The position numbers were made by a program, and so were the translations under genes. A stretch of DNA of 64,000 bases, taken from assembly GCA_964030475.1 (NCBI GenBank), contig CAXIPT010000001.1:5197652-5261651 (forward strand). The letters are read 5' to 3'. The number at the start of each line of letters is the position of its first letter. Positions within the stretch are counted from its first letter, which is position 1. Below are positions 34,101-46,375 of the stretch, piece after piece. The stretch comes from Tethya wilhelma. Taxonomy: Eukaryota; Porifera; Demospongiae; Tethyida; Tethyidae. The notes below the pieces were generated by a model. It saw nothing but the letters and a program-made list of their open reading frames with translations, did no database searches and was not told the DNA's origin.

Positions 34101-37100
34101 TCGATCATAATCACACTATTTTGTGGCCGTTTTCTTGTTACTTTTGTTCTAGAGGACAATCTACCCGAATGGTTTTCAACTTGAAATGTCACTTGTTTTG
34201 ATCTAGAAGGCCTAGAGACATGAGCACTGCCCAAGGTTGTCTTCTTAGCGATTTGTGACCTCCCCCCACTTTTAGACCTGCTGCTCGTTCCGGCCCTAGT
34301 GGAAGAACCTTCAATGAACGACTGCACCTGTCTTTCCTTCGAGCTACTCCGCTGCCTCTTGGGAGGAGGCTCTCCGATGTCGTCCACCAGCCAGTTATCA
34401 AGGAGAGGGTGGTGATGGTCTTCCTCCTCAAGAGGAGGGGAATCATCCTGAGGGATAAGGGCAGGCTGGGAGGTCGGTACAGAGTCTTGGTGTCTTGAAA
34501 GTCTAGCAAGTTGAGTACAGCTAATCCTTGAAGAAGAAGACTTCTCAACTGACCTGTTTGGAGGTCTTCGATTTTTTCTCCCTATGTTTAGAATGGTGGC
34601 ATCTTCGTCTTCATCACTGCTGTAGAGAATGCTCACACCACTCCGGTCTCTTTGCACTGGTCTCTGTTGGCCTGTAGCACTTGCTGGAGGATGACTTGCT
34701 TGAGGCTGTGATGGCAAGAAAAAAACAAACTGAGTTCATATAATTTTTTATCGTAAATGTATCATATACCATTGATTTGGTAGCGCGTAGGGGGTTTTCT
34801 TTTGGGAGAGTTTTTTGGCCATTTGAAACATTCTGAGGTGATTTTTCGCAGATGACTCTTCCCATTTTGGAGAGGAGGAACTCTTGAATGGCTTTATGGT
34901 CTTCATCAGGTTCATCTGGATCAGCAGCCAACCTCTGTTCAACAACATCTAGAGCAGTATGACCCTGCAATTAAATATATAATAATATACTTTAAACTTT
35001 GGTTTCACAAATCCTAATGTGATAAACGGTCCCATGATAGCATTTGCAAATGAACTCACCTGTTTATCCTTCTGAAGAACATTTGCACCTTTCTCAACCA
35101 GCAGCTTCACGATGCTCACATGACCATTTGTTGCAGCATCAATTAGAGGGGTTACCCCATTGCAATGAGGTCCACCAGGATCATTCACAGAAGCACCATT
35201 ATCCAACAGAATGCGTACCACCTCTAGGTTGCCATGGTTACAAGCTTCGTGAAGAGGTAGCCACCCACAATGGTCACGAGAGTTCACCTCAGCACCCTGG
35301 AGGTCAAAGGTCAATAAACCAAGCAAGTGCATATGTTTTGTGACTGTGTACACATGTTTTCATACCTCCCTTAAAAGTTGTTTGACTGCAGGCACATTTC
35401 CTTCAATGGATGCCACATGTAAGAGTGTTTCCCCCTTCTCATTCCTCTTCTGTAACTGTGTGTGTGTGTGTGTTTGGATTTTTTTCTTTTCCTTTAGGTC
35501 TGAGGCAACAATCCATAAAACAAACAAACACACACACATTGTTGTAACTGTTACCTTTGACTTGCGACGACGAACAGCATAGCCAGGAGTGCTCCTCATT
35601 AGAGGCAGTGGAGCAGGGTCATCCTCTTCCTCTCCTTCTTCACTCTCTACATTAATTGAAAAAAAATAAAGCTAGACAAAAAGGCTGTCAATGAAATGAG
35701 ACACTACCACCAATCTAGAGTATACAGCAAACAAATATGTGCACACAAAATGGCACCTAGCTACCATCGGAAGAAAGCAGCGGAGGGGAGTCGGAGAGGT
35801 CCTGCTCCATGAGTCCCTGGCTGTCCTCATCATCATCATCATCATTGCTACAGGCCAGCCCACTGGCTAGCTCAGGGTGGGAGTCCAGCAGCTCTGAGAG
35901 TTTCTCCTCCCACTTGGGCAGCACACAGTTCAGTTCATCCTTTCTCCGACAATACTTCACAATAGCCTTATACTGAGGATACTGGAGTGAATAGACCCAA
36001 ATGGGATATGTCAAATCAAAATATGGAGCACACACTCACTCACACTCACCATTAGCTTCACTTTGTCAGTTTGCTCTGCCAGGTCAGCTGCTATGGTGAA
36101 TGCTTCCATAATAGATTGACTGTTGAAGCTAGCTAGATCTCGCACTTTAGCAATACTAGTCCACGTATCACACTCCTAAAATGAGATCAAGTTCAAGATG
36201 ACACCACAAACACTTCAAGAAGTCACTCAGCCAAGGAGAACAAACCTCTGCTGGGTTTCCCTTCCACAGTTCCAGGTCTTTGTTGTACCAATGAAGAGCC
36301 TGTGAGTACTGGTGGTTGTCAGTGCAAGTCCTAGCCAAAGACACATAGATAGGAGACAACTTCTTCACATCAACCTTATATGATTCAGCAATGTTTAGCT
36401 GTTGTAGAAGACAGAGCAATAAAACACACAATGGATAGTAGCAAATGAGGAGGACCTATATTAACCTCATAGCCAGGCTTCTCTTGTGTAAATATTTTCT
36501 CTCCTTGTTTATTTTCAAAGAAAGTATTCACTAAGGAGGAGGCTGGGAATGAGACAAAACCTATATACCTGTTTTCCATAAAACTGGATCGCTGAAGAGT
36601 AGGCTTTGACACTACAGCAGAGATCGCCCAACTTGTCGTAAAGTTTCATCTTTTCTTCTTCGTCTACTGCACCTTCGACCTCGATCTCGTAATAGATGAT
36701 CTTACGGACTATAAGTATAGTCACAGAGGTACAATCCAATCATCACAGCTCAATTCAGAGGACTGCACAATGTACTGACTGACCCACTTTGAGTTGTCTT
36801 ATGATGTGCTCTACCTCGTCTGGCTTTATCAGAGAGCGACGCTGCTTCAAGATGGTCTTGAAGCACTTCTTGGCTTGTTGAAAGTTGGAAAACTCAAAGT
36901 AGACCTGTAATGTTGGGGAAGGAAGGGGGGAGGGGCATTCATTTTCAATAAGATAACACCCTAAACACTGGATTTTTTTACCATTGCAAATTCTTGAAGT
37001 ATTTCAATTTCAAGTTGTGGATTTCTTAGTCTCTTTGCAACAGCAAGAGCTGCTTGGTAACTTCGAACAGCCAGAGAGGGATGGCGTTCTTTCATGTGAA

Positions 37101-37240
37101 TTGATCCCAAGCAAGAGTGACATCTCAACACTGTAGACAAACTGGAATCACCAAGCTCCCTGTAAGAAAACAATAACTACAAGATGAGAATGTGTATTGG
37201 CATAAACTACAGTGGTTACATCTAGTACAAACAGGTATAT

Positions 37241-37281
<41 letters not shown>

Positions 37282-38337
37282 TACTCAAAGACAAACAGCT
37301 GGAGAGGGATGGAACAACATACTTTGCAATATTCAGAGCTTTTTCAATGAACTTGTGGGCATTCCTCAGGTCTGACTGGTTCTCGTAGACCAGTCCCAGA
37401 TTGAGATAGCACCCAGCTCTCATGGTGAGGATTTCGTTGTCCCTCAGTTGACCCACTAGCCTATTGCACACTTCAAGGCTGGCCAGGTGAGCACTCTCGG
37501 CTCTAGTGAGCAGCTCCTCACCATCTCTGCCACTGTCTAGCTCAGAGAGGCCAAAGATGAAATAGGTCCTTCCCAGAGTGGTATTAGCACGCTGAATTTC
37601 AACAAGGTTACCTAGAGGAGACAAATGGACTCGTAACTATGTACATAACTTTATATGGTCAATAGTGTAGTTACCTAACTTGGTTGCAATAGTGAAATAC
37701 TTGTTGTGCTGTTCAATAGCCTTCTTGTAGTTGCCCAGCTCACAGTGGCACTCCCCTACCTTACGATGAGCCACAGCAGTGTCTATTGATTCACTGCATG
37801 TGGCTTCAGAGAGGGTCAACTCAAAGGAATGATAGCGGAGAGCTTGATCGTATTCACCTATGGAGAGTGTTTGTAACATACCACATAGCAAATAAATTTG
37901 GGGGGGGGAGGGGGGTTAAATATTCTGATTGAATACTGGTACGTTACTTTGTTTATAAGTAAGGCACAATGTGCATATAACTATTTTGGTAATTTTGTGC
38001 CCAACGTTTTTTTATTTATACTCATGTAGGTAGACTTCTTCGTACCATGATTAGAGTAGTACTCTCCAATCACATTGCACAGTTTTGCCTCCTCACTTAT
38101 GTCACCATTATCCTGAAACAAGAAGAAAAACCTTCATAACTTGACAAATCATCCTAAGTGGTTAATTGGCATAATTAGGGGGGTGTTGGAGGTCATGTGA
38201 ATAAAATTTAGCTTACCTGTGCTTTCCTTCGCCTTTTTTTCAACTCTGCATAGAATAGGAAAAGAATAAGATTCCTAAACAATTAACATCATTCCTATAC
38301 CCTCTAATTCCTTGTTCCCAGACTTGCTTCTTGGCAT
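31142..38337 (-). CDS. TONSL: Tonsoku-like protein (TONSL), DNA replication/repair scaffold
   Basis: Starts MPRSKSGNKELE at 38337 and ends KWKVS then TGA at 31142-31144; about 25 exons. Order: N-terminal TPR repeats (37.6-38.1 kb: AVAHRKVGECHCELGNYKKA; then LTMRAGCYLNLGLVYENQSD, YSAIQFYGKQ, SQALHWYNKDLELW), an acidic stretch (35.6-35.9 kb), ankyrin repeats (NEKGETLLHVASIEG, SRDHCGWLPLHEACNHGNLE, NGVTPLIDAATNGH), a long Ser/Arg-rich linker, the ubiquitin-like segment (PLRVRVRIEDKCFLVPYP, LNERYQMACKNAG), and LRR repeats (31.1-33.4 kb). Domain order equals human TONSL, which with MMS22L loads RAD51 at stalled forks. The ankyrin residues that in human TONSL read unmethylated H4K20 (D, W, E and N in DYCGWTPLHEACN) are conserved here. 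One CA-tract acceptor and a tandem acceptor lie at 35449-35458. Confidence 0.95.
33460..33535 (-). other. tRNA-like (Phe-type) sequence, probably a pseudogene or SINE head
   Basis: On the minus strand it has an A-box-like TAGCTCAATGGTAAGAGC, an anticodon-loop-like CTGAAGT (GAA anticodon in context) and a B-box-like GGATTCAAATC at proper spacing. The acceptor stem pairs only about 5 of 7 and the anticodon stem is mismatched, so a working tRNA is unlikely. It lies in a TONSL intron. Confidence 0.4.
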
Positions 38338-38561
38338 TTCTGAAATATTCCAATTGGTACGCACCTAAAATTAACGCGCCGCGGGCTTCAGATCACGCGC
38401 ATGCTCAACAGAGACCGGAAGTGGGTTTATTAGCCCCACACTGCGCTGCATCAACATCAGCAAGCAAGCAAGAACAACAAACAGCAACAAGACTGAACAA
38501 ACCGAGAGGGCGTGACTAGTCGTGGTTTTTTTTCCATGAATATAGACATCGGGAATTTAAT
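38338..38561. promoter_or_regulatory. Bidirectional promoter region TONSL / PX gene
   Basis: 224 bp between divergent starts. It contains a GCGCATGC half NRF1-type site (38397-38404) and a perfect ETS/GABP-type ACCGGAAGTG (38414-38423), plus a GCGCCGCG patch near 38386. These are typical of housekeeping bidirectional promoters in animals. Confidence 0.55.
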
Positions 38562-39912
38562 ATGCTATCCATATTTAGAGCCAGGTCACACAGCTACTCG
38601 CTTCTAGAAAGAGGACGTTCTCGAGTCCCTGTGAGTCTCATGGCACAGCTACACCCTCCCCACGTCAAGCAAGCAACAGCTGTGTCAGTTCATCAGAGGA
38701 TACTCAATCCCAAGAGGTGAGCTGTTTTTTAAAAGATCAAGTCTGTGTATGTTTTGCATTTGAACGCAGGGGGTGGGTGTTAGCTAAAACCACAAAGAAG
38801 ATAGCAATTTTATTATCCAGGCACCTTTTGTTGAGTGGTGATTCATTGATCATCACAATGCCTTTCCATTTTTGTACAATGCCATCCTTTGTTGATGTAA
38901 CAAGCATCAGCTCATTAATCCTAAATGTGTGCCATTCATTGTACTCTAGACTGCACTCGGACTGCACTGCATCAGCTGCAGGAAGGCACATAATATTATG
39001 GTACACACAGTGTCACCGTGACACACCACTTCCTTGGAAGTGTAGCCAAGTACAGAGTGGTACAGAAAAATGAGCAGCAACCATTAAATTTACTCAACTA
39101 TGTCTAGCAGTTTTGATGATGTTGCTTGCACCCACTCCCATGACTTACAAGTCACTATCTCAAGTTGCTAATTAAACTTATAGGACATAATTTTATATCC
39201 TGGTGTCACAGGAAATAGGATACTATTGACAGTTCCGTTATTGTGTACTATTGCTTTGATCATGAATATCCATGCTTTGATATCAATACACACAGATATG
39301 TCTTCCAGATGGACCTAGTGTGGTCAGATGGAAACAAGACTACATCGTACCGAAGCTATAGCGAATTCTTCAGCTTCCAATGTGAGCTACTCATCGATTT
39401 CCCTCAAGAAGCTGGAAGGGAGAAGGGCTCTGAAAGAACTTTGCCATATCTACCTGGCAAGCAAATGCTAAAACGCAGCAATAGGCAACTTGCAGAAGAG
39501 CGTCTACCACAGATCAATGAATATATCCAAGGATTACTAGCTCTACCTGAAAACATATCACAATGTGAAAGAGTTCTTAGATTCTTTAGAAGTAACTGGC
39601 AAGAAGACAGAATACGGGGCGCTGAAGCTCAAGGGTCTCTGGGCAGAGGAGCACATTCAACTGCAATCAAATACAGTGTGAAGCATTTGAGCAAGAGAAG
39701 AGGGCCTCCCACCACTGAAGCTAATGGTGTGCCTACTCCATTACCACTTAGCGAGTCTCCATTGCCACTTAGCGAGTGAGTGAACATGATTATTGTTTTG
39801 TGTATGGGGTCAGTTTTGCTGACTAGTGTACATTCAACTTTGGTTAAAGTGCACAGTATACTATGTAGCTTGTTTTTCTAGTTCTGGTAGCAAAGCATGC
39901 TTAATGTACATG

Positions 39913-39959
<47 letters not shown>

Positions 39960-40030
39960 CCCTCTCATACAGGGATGAAGACAATGCAGGACTCGTAAAA
40001 TCAAACTCGCCTACTGTTGAAGGCTTGTAA
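38562..40030 (+). CDS. PX-domain protein (Tks/p47phox-type PX, no SH3)
   Basis: Three exons: 38562-about 38717 (MLSIFRARSHSYSLLERGRS...), an exon from about 39295 to 39775, and 39972-40030. The phases fit, giving roughly 230 aa. A PX domain covers most of it: YVFQMDLVWSDGN, YRSYSEFFSFQCELLIDFP, LPYLPGKQMLKRSNRQLAEE and LPENISQCERVLRFF, closest to SH3PXD2 (Tks4/5) and NADPH-oxidase organisers. RSYSEFF gives the phosphoinositide-binding Arg-Tyr. Unlike those families, no SH3 domain follows: the last exon encodes EDEDNAGLVKSNSPTVEGL then stop. The start may instead be ATG 38640 (MAQLHPPH). The second intron has a CA tract about 15 nt before the acceptor. It probably binds endosomal or plasma-membrane phosphoinositides. 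Confidence 0.72.
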
Positions 40031-40163
40031 CAACTAATAATTATCACTGTGTGTTTTTGAAAATTTTTATCCACTTGTTTTGAAGTCAACTCTCATTCTT
40101 GACTTTTTAAATATCAATAATGCTTTTGTTGTAATAATAAATTAATTTATTGTTGCTATATAG

Positions 40164-40952
40164 TCACTTTTTAGACTCTACTTCCCTCTGTTCTAATTCC
40201 ATGAATGATCCAAGCAGACCTGAGAGTAATTTCCTGTCCTTGAAAATGTCGGTGTGTAAGAAGTACGATTTATCTCTTGCTTGAAAGGAGCTGAATCCAC
40301 TCACACTGGGTGGTGGTCCACTCTCAGAGATATGAAACTCTATGGTCTTTTTTCTACCAAGTATGGAAAGTGTTTGAAGTCTGACCATTTGAGTTTTGGG
40401 GTTGTAATGCATTTGCAGGACGTATCCTTTTAACAGCCAGTGCAGCACTGCAGTGGTTCCCACACTAACCGTCATCACAATGGTCGTCATTAAGACACGT
40501 CCCATCAGAGACACAGATGCCTTGCCAAATAAGATGAGCAGAGGAGCACTTAGGACAGCGGCAACACACGTACCCAACGAAAATATCTTTATGGCTCTGA
40601 CTGCCCCTTTGAGCGGTCCGGCATACACGTGGTTGAAGCCCTGCTGCTGCACATTTGCTGGGAGTGTTTTGTGTACATTTTTCTCTGAGGAGTTATTAGA
40701 TAAAGTTCTTCTTGTTTGGTGTAAAGTGGAGGGTGTTCCTAGAACTTGTAGCTGATACAATCTGGATGGATTCCAAAACGGACTTCTATATTCTCCTTGA
40801 AGACCTGTAACTGTCCGAGGTTTGTTGCTACTACATGGCCTACAAATCAGTTTATGCCAACCATGGGAACGCGTGGTTCTGAATACATGAATGCCTGAAG
40901 AGAACCTGCTAGTGCATATTATGGTATTGAAATGATGTCCACAGATGATCAT
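40164..40952 (-). CDS. TMEM70: TMEM70-like mitochondrial inner-membrane protein
   Basis: A single ORF of 262 codons. The N-terminus is Arg/Ser/His-rich and poor in acids (FSSGIHVFRTTRSHGWHKL), as in a mitochondrial presequence. The core reads HVYAGPLKGAVRAIKIFSLG, followed by two hydrophobic helices (SLGTCVAAVLSAPLLILFG and VLMTTIVMTVSVGTTAVLHW) and LLKGYVLQMHYN, which match the conserved part of TMEM70 (YTGNMARAVFGVK, LLHFITKGYVIRLYH). TMEM70 assembles the c-ring of ATP synthase. TMEM186/TMEM223 relatives have similar topology, but the motif set favours TMEM70. It is head-to-head with the Mgm101-like gene. Confidence 0.78.
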   Translation of the reverse strand: MIICGHHFNTIICTSRFSSGIHVFRTTRSHGWHKLICRPCSSNKPRTVTGLQGEYRSPFWNPSRLYQLQVLGTPSTLHQTRRTLSNNSSEKNVHKTLPANVQQQGFNHVYAGPLKGAVRAIKIFSLGTCVAAVLSAPLLILFGKASVSLMGRVLMTTIVMTVSVGTTAVLHWLLKGYVLQMHYNPKTQMVRLQTLSILGRKKTIEFHISESGPPPSVSGFSSFQARDKSYFLHTDIFKDRKLLSGLLGSFMELEQREVESKK

Positions 40953-41182
40953 TCTTGTGCTTCACTTGCAATCTTGGGGAAATCCTCATGAATCAAAGCT
41001 TAGTTAGCCTGAAGAAAAGACACATTACATTTTATACACTACTACAATGTATGAGTTAGTTACTCACAGTGGCACTTGACTTTCTTGTATGATGACACCA
41101 ATGCACCAGGTAGAGCAACAGATTTAATCTGCATGCAGGTAGAGGTCATGCAGAGGTCAAGTAGAGTGTGCTTTACCTAGAA
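40953..41182. promoter_or_regulatory. Head-to-head promoter of two mitochondrial genes
   Basis: 230 bp separate the TMEM70-like and Mgm101-like starts. A shared promoter is inferred. No clear core motif was identified. Confidence 0.45.
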
Positions 41183-42836
41183 ATGGCAACCCACGTGTTC
41201 AAGCTGTGGTGCAGGAGGACAGCTGGTGTTTCAGCTCTTTTGCACAAGAGTACTGTGCTAACTTCACGGGGTACATGCTACCATAACTTCAGAGCATTTG
41301 TACATGTAAGTGGACTGGTGAGAGATGCAGATCTACCTGGCAAACAAAATCATGATGAGATTAAAAGCAGCACAGTTCTCACCAAGTAAGTCTCAATACT
41401 TGATGTTACTTGATAGCTTGTATTGCTAGGCAACACTTTATCTCAAGATACTCTTCCTTTGCAGCACAAAAATTGAAGCTTCGGAAGACCATTACCATGG
41501 TATATCGCAAGCATCGTTCCCCAGTAAAGTAACCGACGTTCTATTAGCTCCCATTAACAGAGAAGATGTGGAGATAAAACCAGATGGTACAGTCTTTAGC
41601 TATTGATCATTTTCCTTAAAAATATCTTTTTATTGTGATTCCTCTCTAGGATTACTCTATCTTCCTGGAATCAAGTACAGGCGTATTTTGAACCAAGCGT
41701 TTGGTCCTGGTGGTTGGGCACTCATTCCAAAGGGAGAGGTGAACCACTTCACTAGTGAGACGGAAGGAGCTCAGCTGGTGACTCGTGAGTATGCTCTCTA
41801 CTGTATGGGAAGGTTTGTATCACAGACCGTCGGTGAACATGCCTTCTATGGCAAAGGCACTCTTGGTTATGGAAAGGCTTGCGAGTCAGCCAAGTCCAAC
41901 GCACTGACAAGGTGTTGCAAGGATCTGGGTATAGCTAGTGAGCTGTGGGATCCACAGGTGAGCTGGGGTATGTGTGTACTATATACCTGTTTGTACTAGA
42001 TGTAACCACTGTAGTTTATGCCAATACACATTCTCATCTTGTAGTTATGTGAATAATGTGTATGACACTATGTACATGTTGTAAAACAATATTCTCTCCC
42101 TAATCTTGCATGTTGCTATAGTTTATCAGCCAGTGGAAGAAGGACAATGCTGAAGAGGTCTGGTGTGTGAACGCAAGAAAAAAATATCTTTTTATTGTGA
42201 TTCCTCTCTAGGATTACTCTATCTTCCTGGAATCAAGTACAGGCGTATTTTGAACCAAGCGTTTGGTCCTGGTGGTTGGGCACTCATTCCAAAGGGAGAG
42301 GTGAACCACTTCACTAGTGAGACGGAAGGAGCTCAGCTGGTGACTCGTGAGTATGCTCTCTACTGTATGGGAAGGTTTGTATCACAGACCGTCGGTGAAC
42401 ATGCCTTCTATGGCAAAGGCACTCTTGGTTATGGAAAGGCTTGCGAGTCAGCCAAGTCCAACGCACTGACAAGGTGTTGCAAGGATCTGGGTATAGCTAG
42501 TGAGCTGTGGGATCCACAGGTGAGCTGGGGTATGTGTGTACTATATACCTGTTTGTACTAGATGTAACCACTGTAGTTTATGCCAATACACATTCTCATC
42601 TTGTAGTTATGTGAATAATGTGTATGACACTATGTACATGTTGTAAAACAATATTCTCTCCCTAATCTTGCATGTTGCTATAGTTTATCAGCCAGTGGAA
42701 GAAGGACAATGCTGAAGAGGTCTGGTGTGTGAACGCAAGAACTAAAGAGAAAAAGAAACTTTGGAAGAAGAACAGTGCAATTGCATTTGGTTATCCTTGG
42801 AAAGTTGAAAGTTCTTCCAGCAACCGATTCAGCTAA
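41183..42836 (+). CDS. MGM101: Mgm101-like mitochondrial DNA recombination protein
   Basis: Exons 41183-41385, 41465-41586, one copy of a 308 nt exon (41650-41957 or 42212-42519) and 42684-42836 give 786 nt, 261 aa, the size of yeast Mgm101 (269 aa). The core carries [34 protein letters not shown], the strongly conserved [20 protein letters not shown] and SELWDPQ, then FISQWKKDN and a basic end. Mgm101 is a Rad52-related ssDNA-annealing protein of mitochondrial nucleoids, needed for mtDNA maintenance in yeast. The first 60 residues are Arg/Ser/Thr-rich with few acids, fitting a presequence. A 562 bp direct duplication inside the gene repeats the 308 nt exon and most of the last exon. The copy of the last exon at 42122 runs into intron sequence and stops at TAG 42209-42211. 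Confidence 0.93.
41617..42740 (+). repeat. 562 bp direct tandem duplication inside the Mgm101-like gene
   Basis: Copy A is about 41617-42178 and copy B about 42179-42740. I find no difference between them by eye. The junction is A-rich (GCAAGAAAAAAATATC), where the end of one unit meets the start of the next. It could be a very recent duplication or an assembly artefact. Confidence 0.95.
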
Positions 42837-43040
42837 CAAAATACAGTAGCACAATCATGTCCTACAAGAGCACCATTGTACACTGTATCAATAATGTAGT
42901 TTTGAGTTTTCATATATAACTTTCAGATATTAATCATAAATACTAAAGTTTATTGCTGTACACAAACATCTTGTCACAGATAACCAACACAGACCACATC
43001 ATCATCAGTACAATAATGACCATGTCACTAGTTCCCAAAT

Positions 43041-46115
<3,075 letters not shown>

Positions 46116-46217
46116 CTTTGGAGAAGCACACACAGACAGTGTTTCACTGTTTTCAGTTTGTATCTCTGTGGGAATCTGATGTAAACCACGTGCAGAAATT
46201 TATTTGCTGCGTGTGTG

Positions 46218-46229
46218 TGCGCATGCGCA
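46218..46229. promoter_or_regulatory. NRF1-type palindrome upstream of KARS
   Basis: TGCGCATGCGCA, flanked by GTG/CAC to make a longer palindrome, lies about 103 bp before the KARS start codon. It equals the NRF1/alpha-Pal consensus. Confidence 0.6.
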
Positions 46230-46375
46230 CATGGTTTATCTCACCGCACTGGCGACCCGTACCCTTCTTCGTCTTTTTTTTTTTTGCCTCCACTGGAGAG
46301 AATTATACACAAAAATGTAATAAAACACTAGCTGCACTGCCAAAAGGTCAGTTTTCAAATACATTCTAGTCTTGA

